64,000 nt of DNA from Pusillimonas sp. TS35. GTDB taxonomy: Bacteria > Pseudomonadota > Gammaproteobacteria > Burkholderiales > Burkholderiaceae_B. Position numbers and translations under genes: made by a program. The first letter of the stretch is position 1; the number at the start of each line of letters is the position of its first letter. The stretch lies in the NCBI RefSeq assembly GCF_009857885.1, contig NZ_WWER01000002.1:1-64000 (forward strand), read 5' to 3'. Shown in pieces: positions 26,217 to 34,411 of this stretch. The notes beneath the pieces were generated by a model that was not told where the DNA came from, searched no databases, and worked only from the letters and a program-made list of their open reading frames with translations.

Positions 26217-26553
26217 GATGCGTGCCTTGTGAGCACGTCGTCGTGTGCGGGTGTGCGGGTACCGCCCGGCCATGCATGTGCGGTATGCCACGCCCCCGCG
26301 GAGAGTGGCTGCGTTATTGTTGTTGCGCTGCCTCCTCTCGCTCAACGCAGTGTAGAGGGATCAATCCACGCCCGGTATTTCTCTTTTTGAAAGGCGGGGT
26401 TTTTGGCCTGTTTACGCTAGGGATAACACGGAGAAGGCCTTGAAGTGCGCGAGGACGGCGTCTGGCGGCAAACCATTGTTATTCATTATGTGGCGCTTTG
26501 AAGGACAAGGCAAGGCGCCGCGCCACTGCATGCGGTGGCGCGGCAATGGTCGG
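26217..26553. other. Region upstream of the Liv operon, downstream of pgi
   Basis: About 340 bases lie between the pgi stop and the livH start, both on the minus strand. The part next to pgi has a large hairpin (26517-26544). The rest should contain the Liv operon promoter, but I saw no strong sigma-70 pair and no clear operator palindrome. No gene is supported. Confidence 0.4.
26517..26544 (-). terminator. Hairpin after pgi, possible terminator
   Basis: GCCGCGCCAC pairs perfectly with GTGGCGCGGC around an 8-base loop, 10 bases after the pgi stop. No T tract follows on the minus strand, so termination may be weak or rho-assisted. Confidence 0.45.
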
Positions 26554-28146
26554 TCAGCGCTGCGCTGTGCCCGCCAGCTGCTGCACCCAATAAGCCGTTG
26601 AAGCATCGTGCCCCGGATCGGCGGGAACTGCGCCGGCCAGCTCATTGGCGATACCCGTGGCCAGCACTTTGCCAAATTCAACCCCCCACTGATCGAAAGG
26701 GTTGATGCCCCAGATCAAGCCTTGCACAAAGACCTTGTGCTCATAAAGGGCCAACAGCGCACCGAGGGCGTAGGGGGACAGACGGGGCAACATAATGAGG
26801 TTGGAGGGGCGGCCGCCCGCGTGCACCTTGTGATGGGCGAGCCATTGAGCGCGATCTTGCGGCATGCCGGCGTCCAGGCATTCGCGCAGCGCGTTGTCGT
26901 ACGATTTGCCCTTGAGCAGCGCCTCGCGCTGGGCCAGGCAGTTGGCCAAGAGGATGCGATGGTGTTCGGCCCAACCGTGATCCGCGTGACGGCATACGAT
27001 GAAATCGACGGGCGCGCCGTCGCTGCCCTGGTGCAGCCACTGGAAGAAGGTGTGTTGCGCGTCGGTGCCTGGCATGCCCCACACGGCGGGGCCGGTTGGC
27101 ACCTCTACCCGACCGCCAGCCAGGTTTGCGGACTTGCCCAGCGATTCCATTTCGAGTTGCTGGATATAGGGCACCAAATCTGCAAGGCGGAAGTCGTAGG
27201 GGGCGATGTTGAGCGAGCCATAGCCCAGCACGCTGCGGTTCACGATACCCGAAATGGCCATCTGCACCGGGGCGTTGTCGTCGATATCGGCCTGTGCGAA
27301 GTGCGCGTCCATGGCGGCAGCGCCGGCCTGCATGCCGGCGATGACGTCCATATCGCACGCCAGGCCGGTGGTGAGGCTGACGGCCGACCACAACGAGAAG
27401 CGGCCGCCGACCCAATCCCACAACTTGAAGACCTGGGCGCTGGGCACACCCCATTTTTCGGCCACATCGGGCCGCGCGGTGATGGCCACGATGTGGTCAT
27501 GGGGATTCTGGATACCTGCTGCGCGCAGCCACTCCAGCGCGCGTTCGCCGTTCTTGAGCGTTTCGGTGGTGGTGAAGGATTTGGACGCCATGACGATAAG
27601 GGTGTCGTGCGGATCGAACCCCGCCAACCCGCCCTGCATGGCGTGGCCGTCGATATTGGCAACGAAATGGGCTGTGCGCCAGGCGCGGGCATAGCCGAAG
27701 GCATTGACGGCCAGCCGCACACCCCAATCACTGCCGCCGATGCCAATGTGGACGATGCTGCGCCAGCGGCGCTCGGAATCTGCCTGGCGCACGAATTCGG
27801 TGAGACGTTGGCGCTCGGTCGTTACCTCTTCGTCGGGGTCCGGCTCGCGCAGGCTGGTATGCCAGGCGGCACGCCCTTCGGTGATATTGACGATGCCGCC
27901 GTCCAGCAATTGCGCCCGCACGGCCTCGAATTTGCGCACCTCGAGCAGCGCGCGCGCTGCCTGCGCCAGTTCGGGCGAATAGCCCTGGCCGCTGATGTCC
28001 ACATCCAGCCCGGCCGCGCTCAGCACGCGCAAGCGGCCGGTATGGATAGGCGAATTGGCAGCGGCGCGCTCAAACGCGGCCCATTGCGGCAATGTGTGCA
28101 GCGGCTGAAAGTTCTCGAGCTGGCTGGTGAGCGAATCGCTGTTCAA
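26554..28146 (-). CDS. pgi: Glucose-6-phosphate isomerase
   Basis: A 530-residue cytoplasmic isomerase converting glucose-6-phosphate and fructose-6-phosphate. Signature blocks are HIGIGGSDWGVRLAVNAFGY, then ASKSFTTTETLKNGERALEW, DWVGGRFSLWSAVSLTTGL, the catalytic-Glu region MESLGKSANLAGGRV, and GLIWGINPFDQWGVEFGKVL near the C-terminus. Pgi residues for catalysis are present in these blocks. Length is close to the 540-550 residues usual for the family. It is a housekeeping gene set between two transport clusters and transcribed on the minus strand, with a hairpin after its stop. Confidence 0.95.
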   Translation of the reverse strand: MNSDSLTSQLENFQPLHTLPQWAAFERAAANSPIHTGRLRVLSAAGLDVDISGQGYSPELAQAARALLEVRKFEAVRAQLLDGGIVNITEGRAAWHTSLREPDPDEEVTTERQRLTEFVRQADSERRWRSIVHIGIGGSDWGVRLAVNAFGYARAWRTAHFVANIDGHAMQGGLAGFDPHDTLIVMASKSFTTTETLKNGERALEWLRAAGIQNPHDHIVAITARPDVAEKWGVPSAQVFKLWDWVGGRFSLWSAVSLTTGLACDMDVIAGMQAGAAAMDAHFAQADIDDNAPVQMAISGIVNRSVLGYGSLNIAPYDFRLADLVPYIQQLEMESLGKSANLAGGRVEVPTGPAVWGMPGTDAQHTFFQWLHQGSDGAPVDFIVCRHADHGWAEHHRILLANCLAQREALLKGKSYDNALRECLDAGMPQDRAQWLAHHKVHAGGRPSNLIMLPRLSPYALGALLALYEHKVFVQGLIWGINPFDQWGVEFGKVLATGIANELAGAVPADPGHDASTAYWVQQLAGTAQR

Positions 28147-28379
28147 TGCATACCCCTGGGTGTCTGTCTTGCTGTTGTTTTCGGCATTGTAATGCCAGCA
28201 AATTAGAGGCCCAGAGAGAAAGAGACGGTACGACGCAGGCGCCGTACAGATGGCGAGCAGCCCCTGACGCGGGTATTGGGTGTTGGGTGCGGGGTGTAGC
28301 GGCTACAGCGCCGCAATCACCAAGCGGCCGGCAACCGCTGCAACAGCGTGCCTGCCAACTGATGATTGCAGGCCATGTC

Positions 28380-28634
28380 TTAGCGGCGGCGGGTCGCTGG
28401 ACCGGGGGCGCGGCCTGCAATGTGACGGAAGGTGATGCGGCCTTTGGTCAAGTCGTAGGGCGACATCTCGAGCGAAACTTTGTCGCCGGCGAGGATACGG
28501 ATATGGTGCTTGCGCATTTTGCCGCCGGTGTAGGCGACGATAGGGTGGCCGTTGTCCAGGGTGACGCGGAAGCGGGAATCGGGCAGCACTTCGGTAACGA
28601 GACCACCCATTTCGATGAGTTCTTCTTTAGCCAT
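28380..28634 (-). CDS. infA: Translation initiation factor IF-1 (accessory type)
   Basis: An 84-residue S1/OB-fold protein that helps place initiator tRNA on the 30S subunit. The start [20 protein letters not shown], then [20 protein letters not shown] and [20 protein letters not shown] with TKGRITFRH, match IF-1. The last 12 residues ([12 protein letters not shown]) extend past the usual 72-residue end, as in the second IF-1 of betaproteobacteria. ATG 28634 has AGGAG upstream; the frame is open further back, but those codons do not match the family. Burkholderiales genomes usually also have a ribosomal-locus infA, so this is probably the extra copy. Confidence 0.93.
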   Translation of the reverse strand: MAKEELIEMGGLVTEVLPDSRFRVTLDNGHPIVAYTGGKMRKHHIRILAGDKVSLEMSPYDLTKGRITFRHIAGRAPGPATRRR

Positions 28635-29077
28635 AATTTCTCCTGTAAAAATGCCAATAGCGGTGCGCGGCCACGGCACGCAATGTGCCATTGCCACAGG
28701 CTGGCCCTTGCAGGTGCAAGGGCCGCCACCGCGCGATGCGGGGTAGTAGAATGCTGTGCGGCGCTTGCAATGAAGCGCCACATGCTGCGCTCGCGCCAGG
28801 CGCGAACGTGTAAGGGAAATGCGAAGCAGCGCGCAAGACCTGCTGGTTTACCGTGCGACGAAGCGGAAAGGCGCGTGGCGGTACTGCGGTACGCGGTTGA
28901 CAAGCCTGAGAGCCTTGCGGCCGACCGTGATGGCTTGGTGTCGAGGGAACCTTGTGGAGGCTACTTTTTGCTTGCGGGGCAAGCAGTTAGAAGCGCTATG
29001 TTACCACGCAACCGGTTTCAAGGCCAGCCCTGAGTGCCCCATCTTCAACACCCGCGTGGAAGTCCGTGCCTGAACCC

Positions 29078-29198
29078 GTGCCTGCGCCTGAACCCGTGCC
29101 TGCGCCTGAACCCGTGCCTGCGCCTGAACCCGTGCCTGCGCCTGAACCCGTGCCTGCGCCTGAACCCGTGCCTGCGCCTGAACCCGTGCCTGCGCCTG
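29078..29198. repeat. 18-bp minisatellite, six perfect units plus a partial
   Basis: The unit GTGCCTGCGCCTGAACCC is repeated six times without change from 29078 to 29185, then 13 bases of a seventh follow. A 12-base truncated unit lies just before (29066-29077). The unit itself contains two copies of a GTGCCTG/GCGCCTG-like half. A multiple of three would keep any reading frame, but no gene with family support covers it. Perfect copies suggest recent expansion or conversion. Confidence 0.95.
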
Positions 29199-29304
29199 TG
29201 CTGTAACCGTGGCAGATGTCGATGCCGGTAGCTGTGGCGGTGCGCCCATCGAAGTCATCCGCCAGTACATCGAACAGCAGCGGACGCCGCATTAGCTGCG
29301 TGTA

Positions 29305-29321
29305 GGACGCCTACGGCGTCC
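29305..29321. other. Perfect hairpin, possible REP-like palindrome or terminator part
   Basis: GGACGCC pairs with GGCGTCC around TAC. It lies 53 bases after the stop of the second livF gene, next to the C-rich/G-rich inverted repeat. It could end the Liv transcript or be a dispersed palindrome. No T tract is present. Confidence 0.4.
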
Positions 29322-29373
29322 GCGCTATCCTTCCCCGCCCTGAAGGGGGAGGTTTGCCGCGCATCTGATCAAA

Positions 29374-30108
29374 TCAAAAGTTGATGCCCAGCCATTCCTT
29401 CACCTGTGCATGCAAGTCACCGCGGAACTCGTCCGGGGAGCCAGAGGCGGTGATTTCGCCCAGGCTAAGGACGTAGACGTGGTCGGCCATGCCGACTACG
29501 CGGCGCACGTTGTGGTCGACGAGCAGGATACCCATGCCGTCTTCGGCGAACTGGCGGATCCATTGGAAGATTTCCCCGGCAACCTTGGGCGCGAGGCCGA
29601 TGCTGGGCTCGTCGATCAAGCAGACGCGCGGCCGCATCATGTAGGCTTTGGCGAATTCCAGGGATTTCTGTTGCCCGCCCGATAGGTCGCCGGCCTGGGC
29701 GTTCAGTTTCTCGCGCAGCATGGGGAAGCGCTGCAGGGTGTCGTCAAAGCGCTGCTCAAGCACCTTGCCGAAGGTTTTGCTGCGGCCTTCGAGGGCCAGA
29801 CGCAAGTTGTCGCGCACGCTCATGAAGGGAAACAGGCTGGACTCCTGCGGGATGTACCAGAGGCCTTCGTCAATGAGGGTGTGCGGGGCGCGGCCGGTAA
29901 TGGGCTTGCCATTCAGGCGCACGGCGCCTGCCTTGGGGGTGAGGAAGCCGTAGATTGTTTTGAACAAGGTGGATTTACCGGCGCCGTTCAAGCCGATGAG
30001 GCCGGCAATGGCGCCGGCGTGCACGGCCAGCGATACGTTGCGCAGCACGTCGATGTCGCCCATATAGCCTGAGGTGACATTTTCCATTTCTAGCACTGTT
30101 TCGGGCAT
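29374..30108 (-). CDS. Liv-type ABC transporter ATPase (LivF)
   Basis: A 244-residue ATPase. Walker A is GLNGAGKSTLFKTIYG, the signature is LSGGQQKSLEFAKAY, and Walker B is VCLIDEPSIGLAPKV, with the switch His in LLVDHNVRRVV. Its Q-loop reads YIPQESSLFPFMSVRDNL. It is the last gene of the second Liv operon and lies 136 bases after livG, with a 17-base direct repeat in the gap. MENVTSGY six codons in is an alternative start. It pairs with the upstream LivG to power LivH and LivM of this operon. Confidence 0.9.
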   Translation of the reverse strand: MPETVLEMENVTSGYMGDIDVLRNVSLAVHAGAIAGLIGLNGAGKSTLFKTIYGFLTPKAGAVRLNGKPITGRAPHTLIDEGLWYIPQESSLFPFMSVRDNLRLALEGRSKTFGKVLEQRFDDTLQRFPMLREKLNAQAGDLSGGQQKSLEFAKAYMMRPRVCLIDEPSIGLAPKVAGEIFQWIRQFAEDGMGILLVDHNVRRVVGMADHVYVLSLGEITASGSPDEFRGDLHAQVKEWLGINF

Positions 30109-30125
30109 TCCACGTTTCCTGTGCG

Positions 30126-30162
30126 ACTGATGTTTATTGTCCAGAACTGATGTTTATTGTCC
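30126..30162. repeat. 17-bp direct repeat between livG and livF
   Basis: ACTGATGTTTATTGTCC occurs at 30126-30142 and again at 30146-30162, three bases apart. It is AT-rich compared with its surroundings. A simple duplication is the likeliest origin; a binding site is possible. Confidence 0.8.
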
Positions 30163-30244
30163 CGTTGAAGCACCTTGGCGGGTTGCACGTTTGCTGCATT
30201 TTTCAAGCCATCGCCCGCGCCTGCGTCCGCATAGGGCTTTGCAC

Positions 30245-30994
30245 TCACCCCGTCAAGGAATGCTCCGCCGCCTCGCCCACAGGTGTTTCGCCAAGGTAAG
30301 CTTCGATCACGGCGGTGGACTGCAGCACGTCGTGCGTGGGGCCTTCGGCCAGCACTTTGCCCGCATTCATGCACACCGAGCGCGGACACAGGTCGACAAT
30401 CACCGGCATGTCGTGGCTTACCAGTACAAAGGTCTGCCCCGCCTCGTTGCGGCGGCGGATGAATGCGGACATGATGTCCTTCATCACCGGGTGCACGGCA
30501 GCGAAAGGCTCGTCCAGCAAGGCGATGCGGGGCGGCACCATAAAGCAGGCGCCAAACTCCAGCAGCTTGCGCTGCCCCCCCGACAACTGCCCGGCGTCCA
30601 AATACATCACGTGTTCCAGTTTCAGCTCGGCCAAAAGCGCGTCGGCACGATCGTATGACTGTGTCTGAGACAAGCCCTGCGCCAAGCCGCACACCACCAG
30701 ATTGTCGAAGGCGCTCATGCGGTTGAAGACGCGCGTCATCTGGAACATGCGCTGTACGCCCAGGCGCGCGAGCTGGGTGGGGTTCTTGCCCAATACGTCT
30801 ACGCCATCGAGGCGGATGGCGCCGCGATCGGCCGACAAGTGGCCCGACAGCATATTGAGCAGCGTGGTTTTGCCCGAGCCATTGGGCCCGATCAGGCCGA
30901 GCAGTTCGCTGTCATGCACTTCCATGCTCACGCCGTCAACGGCGCGCAAGCCGCCGAAGCTGCGGGCGAGGCCTTCTACCACCATCAGCGTCAT
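30245..30994 (-). CDS. Liv-type ABC transporter ATPase (LivG)
   Basis: A 249-residue ATPase. Walker A is GPNGSGKTTLLNMLSG, the signature is LSGGQRKLLEFGACF, and Walker B is IALLDEPFAAVHPVM. The LivG-type block MFQMTRVFNRMSAFDNLVV is present. Its ATG overlaps the livM stop by four bases (30991-30994), so they are coupled. The C-terminal part has the usual CPRSVCMNAGKVLAEGPTHD. It is in the second Liv transporter, whose operon also carries an amidase and an Ldh2-type dehydrogenase gene. Confidence 0.9.
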   Translation of the reverse strand: MTLMVVEGLARSFGGLRAVDGVSMEVHDSELLGLIGPNGSGKTTLLNMLSGHLSADRGAIRLDGVDVLGKNPTQLARLGVQRMFQMTRVFNRMSAFDNLVVCGLAQGLSQTQSYDRADALLAELKLEHVMYLDAGQLSGGQRKLLEFGACFMVPPRIALLDEPFAAVHPVMKDIMSAFIRRRNEAGQTFVLVSHDMPVIVDLCPRSVCMNAGKVLAEGPTHDVLQSTAVIEAYLGETPVGEAAEHSLTG

Positions 30995-31983
30995 GATGCC
31001 TCCTTGCGGGTGATGGGCGTGCCGCCGCCGGCGGCAGGTTTACCGGAGCAGAGGCGCCGCACCAGGCCCCACAGGCCTTCGCGGAAGAAGCGCGCAAAGA
31101 TGATGACCAGCAGTGCGAACACAATCATCTGTATGCCGCCCACATCGCGCAGCAATTCGGACAGCACGTACACCAGCAACGCACCAATGAGCGGGCCCAC
31201 CAAGGTATTCATACCACCGATGACGACCATGGCAATGACCAGGCCGGTTTGCGCGATCAGGCCCAGCTCGGGGCTGACGAGGCGCGCGAAGGTGCCGTAC
31301 AAGCCACCTGCAAAGCCACAGATGGCGCAGCTCATGAAGAAACAGATCGTCTTGCACCGCACAGTGTCGATGCCGCGGCTGGCGGCGCCGATCTCATCGT
31401 CGCGTATGGCCTGCAGAAAGCGACCCAACGGCATGCGCAAAGTAATGTAGATGACACCGGTGACCAGCGCCAACGCGGCCACGAAGATGTAGTAATAGGC
31501 CACCCGGCCGTCCACAATGGCCGGCACGTTGAGCCCCTGGTCGCCACGCGTGAAATCGATTGAGTTGTAGATGACCAGCCGCAGGATCTCGGCGAAAGAC
31601 AGTGTGGTAAGCGCCAGGTAGGCGCCGCTCAGGCGCAGCACAATGCGGCCCAGCACCAGCCCGATGACGCCGGGGATGATGATGGCCATCGGCAGGCCTA
31701 TCCACAGCGGCACCTGGTAATGGTGGGCCAGCAGGCCGGTGCTGTAGCCGCCCAGCATGGCAAAGGCCGCCGGCGCCAGGGAGAACTGCCCGGCGTAGCC
31801 CGCCAGCAGGTTCCAGCCCGACGACAGCATCGCAAAGTACATGCTCACGATCAGCACGCCCAGCCAGTATTGCGACTGCACCACGACCGGCAACACCGCC
31901 AGTACGGCAAGCACGATCAGGCTGAGCACGAATTCGCCGCGCAGTTTGCGGGCGTGAAGATTGGGGTGGGTATGGCTTCGCAT
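30991..31983 (-). CDS. Liv-type ABC transporter permease (LivM)
   Basis: A 330-residue inner-membrane permease. After a short basic N-terminus it has about eight to ten membrane segments, with LLAGYAGQFSLAPAAFAMLG near residue 65 and the ATPase-contact loop GRFLQAIRDDEIGAASRGID, followed by SCAICGFAGGLYGTFARLV. It starts 6 bases after the livH stop and overlaps livG. The motifs and length fit LivM. The substrate follows from the binding protein at the head of this operon, which is not defined. Confidence 0.9.
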   Translation of the reverse strand: MRSHTHPNLHARKLRGEFVLSLIVLAVLAVLPVVVQSQYWLGVLIVSMYFAMLSSGWNLLAGYAGQFSLAPAAFAMLGGYSTGLLAHHYQVPLWIGLPMAIIIPGVIGLVLGRIVLRLSGAYLALTTLSFAEILRLVIYNSIDFTRGDQGLNVPAIVDGRVAYYYIFVAALALVTGVIYITLRMPLGRFLQAIRDDEIGAASRGIDTVRCKTICFFMSCAICGFAGGLYGTFARLVSPELGLIAQTGLVIAMVVIGGMNTLVGPLIGALLVYVLSELLRDVGGIQMIVFALLVIIFARFFREGLWGLVRRLCSGKPAAGGGTPITRKEAS

Positions 31984-31989
31984 ATGTGC

Positions 31990-32880
31990 TTACACCTCGC
32001 GCGCGCGTTCGCCGAAAATGCCTTGGGGGCGGAACAACAAAATCACAATCAGCAGCACCAGGCCGTAGGTGTCGCGGTAGTCGTACGAGATATACACCGC
32101 GCCAAAGCTCTCCAGCACACCCAGCAGCAGGGCCGCGATGATGCTGCCCGGTACAGACCCCATGCCACCGATGACGACGATGACATACGACTTGATGGCG
32201 GGGAAAATGCCGACATCGGGCGCGGGGTTGATGACGGGCGCGAGCAGTGCGCCCGCCAGCGCGGCCAATACGCCCGACACCATGAAAACAATGCTGCTGG
32301 CGCGCGCCGTATCGATGCCCGCAATCGAAGCCCCCAGGCGGTTCTGCGCCACGGCCTGTATCTGTCGCCCCCACAAAGAACGCTTCAGGAACAGCGCCAA
32401 CCCTATCATCAGCACGATGGCCAGCCCCGCCGTCACCAGCTTTTGCCCGCTCATCATGAAAGGGCCGAGGCTGATGCGCGTGGCGTCCCAGAGTGCGGGG
32501 CCGCGCATGGGATAGGGGCCGATAACTTTGTCGAACAAGTTGATGAGCAGCAGCGACAAGCCAAACGTGACGACGACCGCGTATTCGTCTTTCATCAGGC
32601 CCCACGATCCATACCCGGCATAGAGCGGACGCATCAGCAGACGTTCAGTGGCCCATCCCGTCATGGCGCCCGCAAAGGCCGCCAGCGGTAGCGCCAGCCA
32701 GGGCGGGACACCCAGGCCCAGCGCGATCAGCGTGTAGGTATACGCGCCGATCATATAGAACTCGCCGTGGGCGAAGTTGACGATCTTGAGGATCCCGAAA
32801 ATCATGGCCAGACCGACGGCCATGAGGGCGTAGTACAGGCCGATGATCAGGCCGTTGACGAACAGGTCCAGCGCAAGCAC
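31990..32880 (-). CDS. Liv-type ABC transporter permease (LivH)
   Basis: A 296-residue inner-membrane permease. The family N-terminus is FVNGLIIGLYYALMAVGLAM followed by IFGILKIVNFAHGEF. The ATPase-contact loop is QAVAQNRLGASIAGIDTARA and a GGMGSVPGSIIAALLLGVLE block lies near the C-terminus. It follows the binding-protein gene by about 210 bases, a gap without any supported gene. With LivM it makes the pore of the second Liv transporter. Confidence 0.9.
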   Translation of the reverse strand: MLALDLFVNGLIIGLYYALMAVGLAMIFGILKIVNFAHGEFYMIGAYTYTLIALGLGVPPWLALPLAAFAGAMTGWATERLLMRPLYAGYGSWGLMKDEYAVVVTFGLSLLLINLFDKVIGPYPMRGPALWDATRISLGPFMMSGQKLVTAGLAIVLMIGLALFLKRSLWGRQIQAVAQNRLGASIAGIDTARASSIVFMVSGVLAALAGALLAPVINPAPDVGIFPAIKSYVIVVIGGMGSVPGSIIAALLLGVLESFGAVYISYDYRDTYGLVLLIVILLFRPQGIFGERAREV

Positions 32881-33091
32881 TATGCGGTCTCCCGTTTGCG
32901 TGGCACCGGGGCCTTATGCCCCAGCACTTCGTTTGCCCCGATGTGTTCCGCGGCGGGCGCTGATCGCGGCGGGACGTCGCCGCGATCGATGCACATCAGC
33001 TCTCTGGGCAGTGCCGCCAGCCTTCCGGCGAGCCTGCCGCAACGCCAAGGTAGCCGCACCGCCAGCCGCCTTGCCGCCCTGCCGCTTACCG

Positions 33092-34318
33092 CTATTTGGC
33101 GGGTTTCACGAGCCGGTCCGCATGTAGCGGCTCGCCGCTCACCTGGATCAGCGTGGTCTTGCTCAGCGGCTGGTCGATCTCGGTAAGCTGGTAGGTGACG
33201 TAGGGGATGTCTACCCACTGCTGGTATTTGTAGCCCGGCTCTTGCGAGAACTTGAACGTGCCGCGCACACCCGTGTAGTCCATAGCCTTGAGCGCATCGA
33301 TGATGGCGGCGCTGTCGGTGGACTTGGCCTGCTCGATCGCTTTGGCAAGCTGCAGCACAGAATCCGCAGCCTGGAAGATCAGGCGATTGGGCTCGCGCTT
33401 GTATTGCGCTTCATAGGCCTTGGTTACTTTCTGGCCCATTTCGGGCATGGGCATTTTGGGGTGGTACAAGCCGAAAGCCAGCATGTACTTACCCGCTTCT
33501 TTTACGTTCTGCCAGAAGTCCGGGTAATCGGCGATGCCGGCGCCATCGTAGAACCACGTCTTGGCGCTGGGCGCCACGCCCTGTTCGTACAACTGGTTCA
33601 TCAGGATGTACGCGGCGGGCGGCAGCATGATGTTCACCACCATGTCGGGTGGGTTGGCACGCAGCGGCAGCACGGCGGGGGTAAAGTCCTTGCCGGCACG
33701 GTCCAGCGCCTCATACTTGTATTTGACGCCCGGCGCCTTTTCTTTGAGCAGCTCGCCCAGCAGCTTGGCCTGGCCAATGCCGTAGTCGGTGTTTTCAGCA
33801 AACGCCACCACGTTCTTGACGCCCATGGCGGCAATGGTTTCCGCCATGGCGGTGGAAACGCGGGTATTGTAGTTGCCGGGGTTGAAGACTTCCGCGTAGC
33901 CTTTCTTGCGAATATCGTCGGACCAGCAGTTGGTGTTGAGATACGGGATCTTGTAGCGATGCGCCACTTCGATCTCGGCCAGGCAGACCGAGCTCTGGTG
34001 GCCGCCAGTGACGGCCACCACCTTGTCGCGCGAGATCAGTTTTTCAACTGCGGCGCGGCCTTTTTCGGGGATGCCCTGGTTGTCTTCATACACGATCTTG
34101 AGCGGGCGACCCAGCACGCCGCCGTCATCATTGATCATCTTGGTGATGATCTCGACGCCGTCTTTCACCTGCGTACCCTGCACCACCGAGCCCGGGGGCG
34201 ATTGCGCGATGCTGACGCCGATGACGATAGGCTCAGCGGCCTGCGCTGGCGCCGCAGCCATGCCCATCAGGGCGGCCGCAGCAGCCAATGCTGTATAGAA
34301 CTTGTTGTGGATATGCAT
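33092..34318 (-). CDS. Branched-chain amino acid type ABC transporter substrate-binding protein
   Basis: A 408-residue periplasmic binding protein. The signal peptide is MHIHNKFYTALAAAAALMGM, cleaved near AQA. The mature protein starts with EPIVIGVSIAQSPPGSVVQG and has the typical KIVYEDNQGIPEKGRAAVEK and GGHQSSVCLAEIEVAHRYKI. AAAGGAGG lies 6 bases before ATG 34318; an ATG two codons earlier touches that site and is less likely. It precedes livH in the operon. Placement after the amidase gene suggests an amide or its amine product as ligand, which is inference. Confidence 0.9.
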   Translation of the reverse strand: MHIHNKFYTALAAAAALMGMAAAPAQAAEPIVIGVSIAQSPPGSVVQGTQVKDGVEIITKMINDDGGVLGRPLKIVYEDNQGIPEKGRAAVEKLISRDKVVAVTGGHQSSVCLAEIEVAHRYKIPYLNTNCWSDDIRKKGYAEVFNPGNYNTRVSTAMAETIAAMGVKNVVAFAENTDYGIGQAKLLGELLKEKAPGVKYKYEALDRAGKDFTPAVLPLRANPPDMVVNIMLPPAAYILMNQLYEQGVAPSAKTWFYDGAGIADYPDFWQNVKEAGKYMLAFGLYHPKMPMPEMGQKVTKAYEAQYKREPNRLIFQAADSVLQLAKAIEQAKSTDSAAIIDALKAMDYTGVRGTFKFSQEPGYKYQQWVDIPYVTYQLTEIDQPLSKTTLIQVSGEPLHADRLVKPAK

Positions 34319-34411
34319 TGTCATCCTCCTTTGTGTACCCCGGTTTTTATGCCGCCGCCGCGCGAGGTGCGGTGGCATGGGTTTTTCTGCGCTGCACTCG
34401 CCCTAACGGCG

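Larger units (their letters stand above)
28635..29373. other. Gene-poor region with minisatellite and hairpins
   Basis: About 740 bases between infA and the second livF hold no gene that I can support. They contain the 18-bp repeat at 29078-29198, a small perfect hairpin at 29305-29321, and a C-rich/G-rich inverted repeat around 29330-29353 (CCTTCCCC and GGGGGAGG). Frames that span the repeat only reflect its periodicity. Confidence 0.5.

Noticed and set aside
26608-28206. Long open frame of about 530 codons on the plus strand opposite pgi
   Set aside because: It mirrors the GC-rich third-position pattern of pgi on the other strand, is rich in Gly, Arg and His, and has no family features. 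pgi is certain.
29078-29198. CRISPR array
   Set aside because: Units follow one another directly without spacers, and no cas genes are present.
29034-29231. Small repeat-coding frame across the 18-bp minisatellite
   Set aside because: Open only because an 18-bp unit has no stop in some frames; no ribosome site and no family.
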